Assembly: GCA_003864495.1 (NCBI GenBank)
Contig: ML133428.1
Coordinates: forward strand, 1,364,001-1,428,000
Source of the DNA: Nemopilema nomurai
Lineage: Eukaryota; Cnidaria; Scyphozoa; Rhizostomeae; Rhizostomatidae
Direction of reading: 5' to 3'
DNA length: 64,000 nucleotides
Below the pieces are notes generated by a model that was not told the DNA's origin, did no database searches, and saw nothing but the letters and a program-made list of their open reading frames with translations. Position numbers and translations under genes: made by a program. This document shows positions 38,801 through 51,479 of the stretch, piece by piece (positions within the stretch are counted from its first letter, which is position 1; every line of letters begins with the position of its first letter).

Positions 38801-41800
38801 TAGATGCAGCGACAGGCATCGAAGTGGAAAAGTGTCTTTTCCTGCAGCTGAGCTTAAACCCGTAATAATCTTCATTTCAGATACTGGGAAGGGAACTTTG
38901 TTTGTATCAGATGACGATGGAATTATGTACACCCAGTCTCTTGAGAATCATTTTGTAAGTTCCTTTTGCAACGAAATTTTCAATGCAAGAATATTTTTTG
39001 CTACAAGTCATTTTTATACCAGTAATAAGCTTCTTCTCTGCTAAAAGGTTTTTTTACCCTTTTGGGTTATATATTAGCTTACTAATATTTTTTCTTGTAT
39101 AACAGTCATTTTTCGGATGGTTTTTTAATTTTGGTTGAACTGTCTTTTCTCCCTCCGTTTTAGTACACCAACGACGGAATAACCGACTTTTACAGAGTCG
39201 AGTCAATGAGAGGCGTGTTTCTAACGCATCAGCTCGAGAAAGGTCAGTGAACTGGATTCGATATTATGAATTAGATAATTTTTGGTACATGGCTTAGACA
39301 TTGTAACTGCTGCCTTCTAATACTATCCAAAGTCTGGTGTCAGTTGTATCTTATAGAAGTCAACCGATCTTCATACATTATGACTTTTTATGATTCAAGT
39401 TAATGCCATGGCAAGTTAATGTTATGCAGGAGATTGTAATGTTTTTATTGTGTTTAAACACCGCTATCAAATCAGGTGTCAGTAAAAATTAAAACATAGA
39501 TGGTATAAAAAGCAATAGGGCCTTATGATATTCAGCCCAGTTTGATGAGAAGACGAATTTAATATTGCTTTTGGCTGCAAGAAAGATCTCTTTTATCAAG
39601 AGTAGCGTCTACACTGAAACTCTCGCAGATAATTCTGATCAGCTTTTCATTTCTTGCGCCAAATATAAATTTATTTTAAAGCAAAATTGGTCGTTGTCAT
39701 CGTTGAATCCTGACCAGGTTTGCAAAACTTTCATTTGATTTATTCAGAGAAGACCCTGAAATCCGTTATCACATTTGATCGTGGCGCAACGTGGAATGAT
39801 TTGTATCTTGCTGACGAGCAGTGCCGCGGGGCCTATATAAAGGTGAGCATACGAGTTTTGTTCATCTACCAGAATTCGAAAGCAGGCGGGAAAAGCCCGT
39901 ATATCTGGATTTGCAGTTGTGAAATATCCTTCCTCTGCTCAGTGGTTAGTAGGTCCTGGTCTAATTAGGTGTCACTACAAGTTTGTCTTTGATCTGTTTC
40001 TTTCGGTGCTCTTGTTGTTATTAACGAATTGAAATTATAAGTTAAGAAACGTGGGTGACCGGAGAGAAAGCTTGTCTTGTATTAAAAGATATAGCCACTG
40101 TGCAGGGGATCTGTTTGTTCGTCAGAGCCAATTAAATTGAATGAAGCCAGGTAAAGGGGAGAAAAGGCTCTTCAACACTATCTGATCAACATGGCGAATC
40201 CAAATACAATTGAATTTTCTTTCAAGAGAAGGACCCCAAAGTCTCGTGTTTTAAGTAAGGAAGCTCTTGGTTGATCGATTTTACTAAGTGATTAATACAA
40301 GGTTTGTTGTTTCGTAGAAGGATTCGAAGTGCTCCCTTCACTACCATCACCAGTTCAGTAAGCAGAAGGGACACCTGGTTCAAGGCCCAATGACTTCCGC
40401 CACTGCTCTTGGAATAATATTGCTTCATGGTTCGTTACCCTCTCATGTCTCTATGTCCCAAGTTAAAGGGAATGCCGTTGCTTCTTCTAAACTACTTTTA
40501 TTGTTGTTTATACTATATATGTTGTATGTATATAGTATGTGGTTTACTGAATTGAAATCTTGTTGCGATAAAACTTAACTTTTAAAAAACCTCTCCAACA
40601 TATTTGATGATGCATTGATAACAAATAGCGCAGGATAACAAAGCTCTCGTCGCTTAAGTTGTTTTTGTTTCAAATGTTGCTCATTTGTATTTTGTCAATC
40701 GATCATTGTTCCATGTATTGCCTCCGCATCTGACCTTGGTATAATCAGCGTTAATATTGCTTATAGGTGTGACAGGTGACGCCCTTCATACAAACAACAC
40801 CAGTGTTTACTTATCAAGAAACGGGGGATATAACTGGACTAAGGTGACTAGACCAGCCTTACATGAGCCTCTTTCGATCGTCATCTATTCTGCCAAATGG
40901 CCTTCGTGCTTGAATTTTTTGCACCATTTCATGAAGGTTTTCAAAACGTTGCTCGGGGCCCCCTAAATTTGAAATCTTAGGGGGTCCGAGGGCCCGGACC
41001 CAGCAGTCCCATGGGTAAATGCGTCATTGACCAACAGAGGCTATTTATATTCACGAGTGACTAATGTCATTCTCCAGCGATAGATTTTAGTGAAAACCTT
41101 AAATATACGGTATGACTTATCCCATCCCATACAGAACACAATCAGGTTTCACTCTGCACTATAACTTGAGTCAACTATCATGAGCTTTGGTATCGGATGG
41201 GATTTGTTGCCATTTTCCCAAAGCAGGAAAATCCATACTAAAACTCACTTATCATTAAGTGCTATGGCAAGGTCGTGAAGAATGCCTCATAGTTCCTGTG
41301 TTGCCATAAGAGCTGGTAGTCTTCACGCCTTAGTCATGTTTTTCGATTGCAGCCAAAGGAAAAAAGCTTTTCTATAGGCTGTTGATTTTTTTCACTTATC
41401 CAGTCGTCTGGTCTTTGAACGCAAATCGATTCAACAGACATTATCAGCCAGACCAATACCAATTTCATTATACTTTTATACATTACTTTAGTACAAGAAG
41501 CATGCAACGTTTTTTGTGCAACCTTTTATCTAATTCCTGTTTCTATTTCCAGGTTCTTGACGGACCGCACCATTATGCTATCGGAGACCACGGTAATTTG
41601 ATAGTAGCTGTATCCAGAGACCTCGATAGCAATGTCACTGGAAAGTATCTAAAGTAAGTGAATCGACTGTCCGCATTGCAATGCTTAATTTTAAAGAGAA
41701 TCTTGAAATTAAATGTCCTTCTTGAAATTGTCCGCAACACAAGGTTTTCAACAACCATTCCGACTCTCAACTTTCAACAGCTTTTTTCACAAGGACCAAA

Positions 41801-44800
41801 TTTGTTTACATACGCCACTTGCTCCTATTATTTTGTTGACCTACTAGGTATTCGCTGGACCAAGGCCGCTGCTGGAATACCTTCAAGTTCACAGATGATC
41901 CGATGATGATCAGAGGACTTGTCACTGAGCCGAACTCAAGAAACGCTCCTTCAGCATTTGGGGAGTGATCGAGGGCGACAAGGAGAGAATGTGGCAGGTC
42001 ATCACCGTAAACTTTGAGGACATCTTGACTCGAAAATGTGCGTATTCTCTTCTGGATACTTAGAAGTGTGTCTGCTTCGCGTCATTTTATCTATTTCTTA
42101 TTTTCTGGTAATCAGCTACGTGAGGCTTTGCTTGAAGCCAGTTAAAAGTTGTATACATTATTTGTTTTATGGTAGGAATTTATTAGAAAAACAGACCCTA
42201 GCTCTCTACTTGTTTGAAAATATAAATGAAAAAATGATTTCTATGTTGAGTATGTATATCCCACATGTAATGCACTTAAGCTTTGAGTTAGGCAGTGAGA
42301 TGCGTTTGAGATTATCATCTACTAATGAAATGATTTACACGCACTCATGATGAATGTAAAGCATTTAATTGTCGCGCAACACTAATTAGGGAACAATGAG
42401 GATGGTTAATCACAGCAGAGTAAGAGTAAACGCAGGATCGAATAAAGGTCCAAGTAAACATATTTACCTGCACAGAGTCACGATTTCTTCGAATAATAGA
42501 CAATAACAGTTTATTGCACATATAAATGTGTCTATAGAATATTTTTGCTACAAAATACTTTGAGCCGAAAGACCTACGTTAACTCGTGTTTTCTACTTGC
42601 ACTAACTTGCCTCTTCCTCTGTGTTTAGGTAACCTTGGCGACTATGAATACTGGTACCCACATGCAATTGGTAGAAATGATGGATGCTTTCTAGGCATCA
42701 AAGAGGAATACCCTCGAGTGAAGCAAAACGTCTTGTAAGTGAATGCTTATTTTTTGGTTATCAAAACGACTGAGAAATCCAAAAAAAATTTTGGAGTAAT
42801 GCCTTCTCGAGGTTTTTGTCTTCTCTTATCACAGAGCCTTTTTTGTATCAAACATTAAATGAGATACAAGGACATCGATTCTTGAATTAAATTTTGAAAG
42901 GCAAAGACGATACAATAGAGGCTTTCAATTGACAGATCTGCATTGCAGGCTTTGTCTTTCCCCTTCAAAAATTCATGATGATTGTCATGTGACCTAGTAC
43001 TTCATAGCTAGATGTCCTAGTGCCTCATCGATGCTTTAAAGAAAGTTTACTTGATGTTAAAGCGTCTCAACGTACTTTGGTTGGGTAATGACAGAAGATG
43101 ACAAAAGGTGAGCGGGGAATCGACAGGTGAAAAGATGTGATTATTTCGAGCCATGAACCTATTGTGGTGCCAACAAATGCCCGCTGACTTTGCCTCATCA
43201 CAAAGGAAGAAAGGGGACAATAGTTTAATCATAAGTGCAGGGGTGTTCTAGGCAGTGTTTTCTGGGAAAATGCAGGCTGTTTTCAACTGCAAAAAAAATT
43301 TTTATTTGGAAATGAATTTGCGGCGCGATTCAACGGAGCCATGTATAATCTTAGAAGCTTCAAAATGTTGATCATTGTTGGGGTATTTCTAATTATTGGG
43401 TTATTAAGACCCACCACCAAAAACAGCCTTGATTGCGCTTTAAATGACTGTAGCGTTTTATTTGTTCTTCTTAGCTGTTATAGTGGAGACAGTTATTCGC
43501 CAAAGATTACGAAGAATCACTGCGTGTGCACTTTACAAGACCTGGAGTGGTATGTGTTTAAGTGATAGTATGAAAAATGTATTTCGATTTTGTAGTCTAC
43601 GCAGAAATTCATTAGATGAACTTTGGAGGATTTATCATAGGAAAACTGTACACAAACTTTCTTTATCGATATATGTAATTGAAACTGGCGAGTGGAACTG
43701 AAAATGTGACACTTTTTCTAGTGATTATGGTTTCGTAAAAGATGATCTTGGAAAGTGCATCAGAGATCATTCTGTAAAGCTTGAGATTTGCAGAACTGGT
43801 GAAGAACAGAGGATTGATGAGGGACAAGGGTTTGTAATCTCATTAAACTTTTTAGTCAGCAACCTTTAAATAGTTATGCTTAAAATTGAGCACCCTTTTC
43901 TGCTCTCTTAATATCATAGGTCCTCGCTTGTATGATGGGTATGGGAGATGAAGGTAAAGCATGTTCAGGAGTTTGTGGCTACTATCTAGCTTTCCTTTGC
44001 CAAAGTCAGTACTAAAAGCCGTTAAAAAGCAGAAACTGTCACAGCTCGATCTAACGTAACAGTTTAAGGACTGTGCAGAGGAATATCGAGTGAATGCATT
44101 ATCTTCAACGACCACTAGAACACGCTGACACTGGCTGTATTTTGAATATTTTGGGGGGCAATATTTTGAATATAACTGCAAAAAGAGATGGAGACAATGT
44201 TTTGAATATTACTGTGATAACATGACTATCATGCATGGCAAGAATGTCTCTAGTCTTAGGTGATATCTGAGCAGACTAGTAATGCAAAGTGGAAAAGCTG
44301 TTTTCAAAGCTCTGAACCAATTATTTGAGCAAAGCTTCATCCCGTAGTTCTTTCAGTTACATGATGTCCGAAGAGCAGAAAGAATTTGCTAATAACTGGT
44401 AGTTCAGTCTCGCAATCGAGGAGCTACTGAAATTATTATAGCACATGATAAGGGAGAATTGCTTACGTGTTCTTCGTGCAGATTGGCACGGAGGTGCTGT
44501 TAAAGGCGTATTTCCGATTGGGGCATGGGGTGGTTAGGTTGTTGGTTTTTAGGGACTTTTTGCTGTTTTTTATGCTCCAGTGATTTTCTGCAATACTCAT
44601 CGAGGGTCAACTGGCTCATGCAAAGAAGAACTGTAGCGGAAAAAGGTTCTGGCATTTGCCAAGTATATGTAATATACCTTCGCCTTGGAAGCAGCTGCTA
44701 TTGATATTCATACCAATATATTTTTGCAGGTACCGGAGAATTCCAGGTGACCAGTGTAAGGGCGGAAAGGACTCCTTGATTCAGGGGATGATTAAATACA

Positions 44801-46306
44801 TAGACACTAGGTACCATGTAAACCCGATGAATTGAACTCTTACGGGTTATCTCAACATGTGGAGAAGAAAACTTCCGGCAAGGTCTGTAGACTTTACTGT
44901 ATTTGCTGCTTGCTATCTATTCAAACTTTCTTCTTTTTTCCATTGCATGCTTGTTTCCTGCCAGTCGGTGATTTCAGATTTATCTTTCAGAGCGCAACTA
45001 GCAAGGGCTTTCTTGTGTTCGGCATAATCCTCATCGTTGTGGTGTGTGTTGGTCTCGCTGTATTCGGTGCAAAAAGATTCGCACGCTATAGAAGCAGGTT
45101 CGTTTTAATTGCTATTTAGCTTATATTATCTGTCTACTGCTCCTATAAGGAATATTCTTGAAGGTACAAGTGTACATTATTCAGCCATCTTTCTAAAAGT
45201 TTTGTAAACAAATTGTCTGTGACGTTTGCGTACATACAATTTTAAGCTCAAGTAAGTTTGACAGCACTCCATAAGCGATTTCAATTATAAACAAGAAGCT
45301 TATGAAAAATTTAAAAATAATTTCATTTTCGAGCTAAGAGTGAAGTAGCTTTTTATATTTATTTACTTCTAAAGGACTTCAGAACTATTTAGAGGCTGTA
45401 AATTCATTTTAACCTTCCTAGAATGTTGTTTGTAATGCTCTTTTAGAATGAGGCTACAATGCTGATTGGTTTGCTAATTTTTTTTTCAGGATATTTGTAT
45501 TTCTAGTTTGCTTTAAATTATCTGCTGCAGAAATCCATTTTTCATTGCTTAGTGTATTTTTATTGTATTCTTAGTGTATTAGTGTATAGTGTATTAGTGT
45601 ATTAGTGTATAATACATCTGCTGTATTAGTGTATTCTTAGTGAGAATGGATGTGAAAACGGTGATAACAAAAATGTCTTTCATACTAGTGGAACCACCTA
45701 TCGCTACTCACAACTGTCAAACAATGAATCTGATGAGCTGATTGAAGAAGTAAACGGCTATGACCCAAGACCGAAGGGCCTAAGGCCGTACCACGATGAA
45801 CTAGACTTCGATTCTGTAAGTAAAAACTCACAACTTTACTATCAACATTACCACATGCATGTGTTGTATATAGACAGCTGACTTGATAAAAATGTCAGCA
45901 AATGACAGTCTGATCTTAAACGACAGTCTGTCGGTTAAGCAAAGTTGAGTTGAAGCTTGAATTGAGTTGAAGCTCGGATTGAGTTGAAGCTCGGATTGAG
46001 TTGAAGCTTGGATTGAGTTGTAGCTCGGATTGAGTTGAAGCTTGGATTGAGTTGAAGCTCGGATTGCGTTGAAGCTCGGATTGAGTTGAAGCTCGGATTG
46101 AGTTTAAGTTTGGATTGCGTTGAAGCTTGGATTGAGTTGAAGCTCGGATTGAGTTGAAGCTCGGATTGAGTTGAAGCAGCAGTGAATCTAGCAGCACGAG
46201 AGATGTTTACCAATGGCTTTAGTGTGGATCTGATAAATCAGTTCTAAGATTATCAGAGCTCTAAATGTAGCTGTTTTTTCAGGATGCTGAAATGCTCAAA
46301 CTATGA
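32841..46306 (+). CDS. SORT1: Sortilin (VPS10-domain sorting receptor); one apparent frameshift in exon 18
   Basis: Type I receptor that sorts ligands between Golgi, endosome and surface. Exons: 32841-33059, 33595-33657, 34592-34668, 35437-35539, 35835-36014, 36305-36372, 36962-37029, 37393-37455, 37796-37866, 38209-38295, 38659-38719, 38881-38954, 39164-39242, 39748-39842, 40318-40429, 40767-40843, 41553-41653, 41848-42037, 42629-42734, 43475-43549, 43722-43829, 44730-44810, 44978-45097, 45689-45815, 46283-46306. The first exon holds the signal peptide and a furin site RVRR (residues 54-57), as in pro-sortilin. Asp-box blades of the ten-bladed propeller follow (SKDLGKSF, SFDGAQTW, TFDRGATW, SRNGGYNW), then the 10CC cysteine module. 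One membrane helix (GIILIVVVCVGLAVFGA) and a tail with YSQL (YxxPhi) and acidic DSDAEML complete it. Exon sum is 2,429 bases; all phases match except one missing base in exon 18. The length would be about 809 residues, close to human sortilin (831). Confidence 0.92.
45551..45645 (+). repeat. Short tandem repeat, TATTAGTG-type
   Basis: Repeated GTATTAGTGTAT-type units with interruptions lie in the intron between sortilin exons 23 and 24. Confidence 0.7.
45943..46177 (+). repeat. 17-bp minisatellite, about 13-14 copies
   Basis: Unit ATTGAGTTGAAGCTCGG repeats about 13-14 times with variants (CTTGG, TTGTAG, TTGCG) in the last sortilin intron. Because 17 is not a multiple of three, the minus strand stays open in more than one frame, giving repetitive SFNSIRASTQSELQ-type peptides. 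I regard these as non-coding. Confidence 0.92.
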
Positions 46307-48514
46307 CGCACACAAGAATTTCAGAAGATTACGCGGCGACTAAATTTATGATCCTTCAATTGGCAGATTGTTGAGATCGTTATAACTGACTACCCACTTG
46401 GTACCCTTCGTTGATTTTCTCGCATTTAGTAAAAACTCATTCAGTAAAAACACGATAAATGTATAATTGTTGCTTTTTGGTGATGTCTTCAGTCATCTGG
46501 GACTCAAAATGCTGGTAAGTTTTTTTTGGCGATATTTTAAACATTTATAGAGCCACAGCCAAGACCTTCTGCTATGAAATTGTTCTAAGTTTTTATTGGA
46601 AATGTAGAGGAACACTTTAATCTATGTCTTCTTTAGTACCAATCGCCTGATTGAATTTTGTGACTTTTGATTCGTAAGAAGCCTAAAATTCTTTCGCCTA
46701 AAGAAATATAGTTTAGAAGCTTTAAGCCAGATGTCCCTTGGAGTCTAGGCTGCTTGTTGTTGTAATTATTTTTCTACTTGCACTGGTTACTAGGGTTGTT
46801 TGGTAGTTGTCCTGATGAATGGGTATGTTAAGGCGGTAGTTACGTTAAGGTGACTCGATGGTATCTAGTGAGTCTTGTAAGACAAAGACCTCAATTTTCA
46901 TCGTTACCTATTTGAAAAGAAAATAATATTTATCTATTATTGCTGTCGAATATAATTGTTCTTACGGCTAAAGAACAGTAGTAAGATTTGTATTCCTATT
47001 TGTATACCTGCAGTTTAGTGTGTGAGAATTTTGAATTATTTAAAGTAACGAGCGCTAAATATTGCTTGTGTGTTCATTCATCATTTTTCTTCTGTCGGTG
47101 AGTCACGAGTAGTTGTCCAATAGACCTGACCTGAGGGCTGTTTTTTTTTCATACCAATCTAAAGGCTGGTTGTTTTAACCTTTAATTATTTCCATATGAA
47201 ACAGATTCTCATTGATACGATGCTTTTGGGTCATCTTGAAATCCAGATTTGTCATTAACAAGAAAAAGAAATGTATTGCAGAACCCATGCTGTATATAAA
47301 TTGTAAATATTTTACAATACTTATTGCATGCAGTCTGATGCTTATAATTTATTTTCAAGGATACATAGGTTTGAAACGTGGGGGGGGAGGGGCAAAGCCT
47401 CACGTATGAACTGCCTTTAATGTTAAAATTGTCATTGCGGATGTATGCGAAAGTTTTTGCTGCTTCGTTATGAGAAAAGGGAGGATCAACAGTTGTGAAA
47501 AACACGAATCTATGTGTGCAGTTTAGTTGAACATTAATATTAGAGGCCAGTAATAAACTACACGAATGAGTTTCGGAATGGTCGTTTCTTTGATCGGTAA
47601 TCACACATCTACTATTTCATATACGACAGACAGTGAAGCTCCTCCGCATTGTCAAATATTATGCTGCGTGAAGCTCAACCTGCAGCAACAACACCGTCAG
47701 CTATTTTGCGTGTTTATTATCACCAAAGTGTACAGAATACATCTATTTCGTCTCCCAAACCTTTCAGTATGACAAAATGCTGTCCTTTGGCGTTGTCTTG
47801 TTGCAAATCTTCTAATGCGCTTGATTGACAGAAGTAGCAATATGAATTTGAACCATTGGCATCAAAGACATAGGCCTCCGCTATAGTCAGTCAGCTTACA
47901 GCAATCAACGCGAAGTCTTGATATTAAGAATGCTTTTGTCAACAGAGACATTGCTCTAATTATTCTGTAAAGCCATCACTGCAAGCATTTCATTTTGAAT
48001 CTTTCATGTCAATTAACTTGCTATGCTTCTAATTTGGAGGATACTCCGCAGCCTAGAATAGATGTATGAATAGATTGTCTGTTTGGGTTAATTGATGGAG
48101 GTGCTTATGAGAAATTCTAATAGGTACATCAGTGCCTCTATCAAAGTAGAGGCTTAGCTATCCGTTAGAGTCGCTTAGATAAAGATACAATCCATTTATG
48201 TTGCATTCAGTAATTCTACCTTATAAGCTTTTCTTGTGCAACATGACTGTCACACAAGAAAATTGTTTTGATACATTCTACAGTCTATGCATTTATTTTG
48301 ATTATAAATACAAGCAAGATATTATTTAATAAGCACTTAACCTCAAATTCCACGAAAAATTAAATGATTTCTCTTGGCTTGAGGACGGGTACGAAAGGCG
48401 ATTGAAGAATATGAGTATTATATATTGGAATCTTTGCAATGGTGCCATTTTCATGTTTAGTAGTGGGGAGTGGTCAATGATGACTAAACACAGTGTGAGC
48501 CAGAAGATTCGTAC
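46307..48514. other. Intergenic, nothing recognised
   Basis: This follows the sortilin stop. It includes sortilin 3' untranslated sequence and AT-rich DNA with a short G run near 47382-47392. Short open frames here show no coding character that I trust. Confidence 0.4.
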
Positions 48515-50660
48515 CTAGGGCAGTCTGGCGAATAGCATGCGCCTCATATTGCCATTCATACGCGTACTTCTAAAAAAACAAGGGATTTAGTCTAAAATGT
48601 AGACCGAGAACACTGACTGCAAAATTGCAATAGTTAATACAAATTTGACGCCACATTTCAATGGGCATTATGACGTCACTCTGAATTTCAACGTGAATTC
48701 TCATTTCACGACGGGCCTACGCAGAGTTTGCTGGTGTTAGTGGACTGGAAGTTCATTTTCTCCTAAGATTCGATATTTTCAATCATTTTGGAAAAATTTC
48801 CTGATCAAAGTGGAATCAGAGAACAAGAGCTGTCTCGCATCAAAGATTGCGAAGATTACACTGATCGAACCGCGATCGGAAATATTCACTTGCACCCAGA
48901 AAAGAATCGCAGCAAGAAAAGAGTGTGACGAAGTTAGCGAAGATTTCACTGATCAAAGTGGAATCCTACAGAGACATAAGCTCTGAATAGACAGGTTACC
49001 TTCAAGAAATCGAAAAGAATTTCGCAACCTTCTATTCTCCATTTACTAGAATTTTGGGGTTTATTGCTTCAAAGAAACTTCAAGCTACGAGCATCAAAGA
49101 TGAGTTTTGACAAAAACACATTGATTGGAGTTGTTGCTGGTTCAGCAACAGTTGCACTTTGTGGTTATGGGTTATACTTGTACCACGAGAAGATAAAGAG
49201 TGACAACAGAAGGGACAAACAGTGCCAAGTGTACCAGCCAACGGTAGGCCACTGAGAATGTTTTCATTTCGAGTTGTAAAATTGCTTCATTGATGTAATC
49301 ATTTTAAGATTAATGAAAACACTGCAACAGACAGGATTAAACCTAAGTGACAAAAGGTATTTCAAGAAATACATCATAAGAACAAGGAAATAGTCAAAAA
49401 TTAATCAAAGATCAGTTTGGGCCTCAGCAGGAGACTTGGTTTCTTGTAGAATTAAGAGTCTAGATAAGAATCTCGGTCAGTAAGGTAGTCCCATTTTGTG
49501 CAAACTAGTTGAAAAATCCCCTTAGTGAAAACATCCTGTCAGATTTTATCATAATAATATTAAATTACTAATTTAAAACTTCTTGAGCTGACGTTTTACA
49601 ACCTTGTAAACAAACGGACATTATTTGTGACATTTTGTGATTAAATTTCTGACAGAAGCGCCATAAGGCTACAAAATGTCCCCCTATTGTGACATCGGAC
49701 AAAGGGGTTCAAGCCGGTCCAGTTCGGCATGAGAAGATGATTCAGGCTCATTTGCCAATGGTATCAAAATCCGCGCAAACTGAAATCGTCAGTAAAGGCC
49801 TGGGCATGAAAGATAATTCATGTCATGTTTCTTTGGATGATTTTGGTGGTTTCAAGACGACAGCCAGTCAGACAGAAGAGGGAGCCATGTCATCTGACCT
49901 CATCCCATCTTGTGAAAGTTTGGACGGTACATTATGCTTATTACTAATGTCTTTAGGCCCACTTTAATAGCCACTTGCTTCTTGCTTGTTTAACTGTTTT
50001 ACTGCAAGAGGAATCTGGGGAAAGACGAAAGGAGGTAAATTAGTATCCCTGTTGAAAACTTTAAACCTTGATTGCTGTAAAAAGTGATCCTACGAGACAA
50101 TGAAGGGCCTCAATTTTAGACAAATTTCGGGTAGTCACTTTTAGCCAAAGTAACAGATGTGAAAGAAACTTTGTTCGTGTTGCTATGAGGAGCTACTTAG
50201 AGAGCTTTTCGTTGCGCGCAGACATTCAATAACATGGCTATGAATAAGAAGTCACCTAGATGGACATTTTGGGTGGAGGGTCTAGGTTGTGGTTCCAGTT
50301 CTAAATGGACTTCTTTGGTGTTGTCAATTGTGTATGACTTCTACTTTCTTTCCATTTAGATCTTGACGTCTTCTATGATGCAAGAGAGAATCAATCTCAA
50401 AACCAAGAAGAACTTTTGAACTGTGATGATGAATTTCCAAAAACATCTTCCATAATAAGAAGCTTGAGGAACATGATAGGAACATTTCAATCGATTGTGC
50501 AAAGGATAGTTAGAAATAAAATTGATGACAAAGAACTGGAAAGATCAGATGCGGATCAACAAGTAATAATAAGTAATAAATCATAAAGGTAGGCCGCAGT
50601 TAGTTTTTTTCTTTCTCTTCTTTCTTTTTTACTTTCTTTCTTTCAAATTTTTCGATTATT
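48515..50660 (+). repeat. Direct duplication, outer unit (partner 54855-56668)
   Basis: Sequence beginning GCAGTCTGGCGAATAGCATG is repeated with moderate divergence at about 54860 (GCAGTCTGGTGATTATCATG). The match runs through the upstream region, exons 1 and 2 and the exon 3 acceptor of the unknown gene. The intervening 50,660-54,855 is present once per arm. A direct duplication of about 6.3 kb period therefore preceded or accompanied the inversion. Confidence 0.7.
49100..50586 (+). CDS. Unknown small membrane protein with LC8-like motifs (outer left copy, open)
   Basis: Three exons: 49100-49243, 49656-49926, 50360-50586, phases 0 and 1 matching, 213 residues, TAA stop. Residues about 8-27 (IGVVAGSATVALCGYGLYLY) form one N-terminal membrane segment followed by a basic stretch (HEKIKSDNRRDK), so the bulk probably faces the cytosol. 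Exon 2 holds three similar short motifs: DKGVQAG (63-69), KSAQTE (86-91) and TASQTEE (117-123). These resemble dynein light chain LC8 ligands (core QT, or GIQV-type). Exon 3 is hydrophilic with one amphipathic stretch (SLRNMIGTFQSIVQRIV). I recognise no family. The start was chosen because it precedes the hydrophobic segment and is shared with the partner copy. Three further copies lie in this window. Confidence 0.6.
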
Positions 50661-50899
50661 GAGACCCAGCATAAATGTTTTGACCAAATGCCATTTTGCA
50701 GAAGTATCACTAGATTTTCAAGAAGGTCAGATTTACATACTCTTAAAGAAGCTTTTTCTTTGCGAAAATGGTCATGAGTTAAATTGTTGGTACTCTTTTA
50801 GTACGATATATAAGACTGCTAACAATAATGAATTAATGGAACTATTAAGAATGAATAACACTTTTATATATCATTACTTTTTGTAGGTTTTTTATCAAA

Positions 50900-51022
50900 T
50901 CATTGAAGTCTAGTTGCTTCCTTTCTCATTTTTGCAAGCAGATATGATATTGCACAAGTCTTAGACCCGATGCGTTGGTCAAATGGCATTCTAAAACCCT
51001 TTACGTTACTGATCACGGTCAT
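50900..51022 (-). CDS. Short conserved frame, left arm (partner 62374-62496)
   Basis: A 40-codon frame (MTVISNVKGFRMPFDQRIGS...) is preserved between the arms with a single residue change. A CACCTAG acceptor-like site lies just upstream, so it could instead be a terminal exon. No family recognised. The high conservation may reflect DNA-level homogenisation rather than coding. Confidence 0.25.
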   Translation of the reverse strand: MTVISNVKGFRMPFDQRIGSKTCAISYLLAKMRKEATRLQ

Positions 51023-51422
51023 TCTCTTTCTAGGTGTCGCGTGGCAGCGCCAGTAAGGGACGCTTGAACAATGTAAATATTTTATCCCAAGCAAAACGTT
51101 TTTGTTCAGTTAATATGGAAATAGTGCCGGGGGCTTCTACGCGGTTTTTATTGAAGAAAAAAGGCTCAGAGTGACAACCTTTCTAGAGACCACCACCCTC
51201 TGTCGTTCACGAGTAGGCCCTTTCCTGACAAGCTTTCTGGTCAAGCATCTTGTCTTTTGCGAGACCCATGCAAAATACCATAGGCATAAACAATGCTTTT
51301 TCAAATGTTTCCTCGTGCAATCGATTTTCAGTGAGTATGACGTCTCACTTTAGCAACCTGAGTCAAATAACTTTGCTGTTTGACCCAGGTTGGCAGAGGC
51401 GATGACGTCATCTTACACCTAC

Positions 51423-51479
51423 CTTACTCTTCTCTTGGTCAGCACCACCGCTTGATTCGATCGACCCGTATTTCTTTTG
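51423..51479 (-). CDS. Candidate conserved internal exon, left arm
   Basis: After an ACCACAG acceptor the minus strand encodes QKKYGSIESSGGADQEKSK and meets an AAG|GTAGGT donor. The mirror copy at 61917-61973 keeps length, sites and all but one residue. Flanking exons were not resolved. A full CRE palindrome TGACGTCA lies just beyond the donor at about 51403-51410. Confidence 0.3.

Noticed and set aside
45916..46213. Repetitive minus-strand frames of 92-93 codons
   Set aside because: They are a by-product of the 17-bp minisatellite, which stays open in more than one frame.
47209..47604. 131-codon minus-strand frame in the intergenic region
   Set aside because: It runs through a low-complexity G stretch and shows no coherent domain or splice context.
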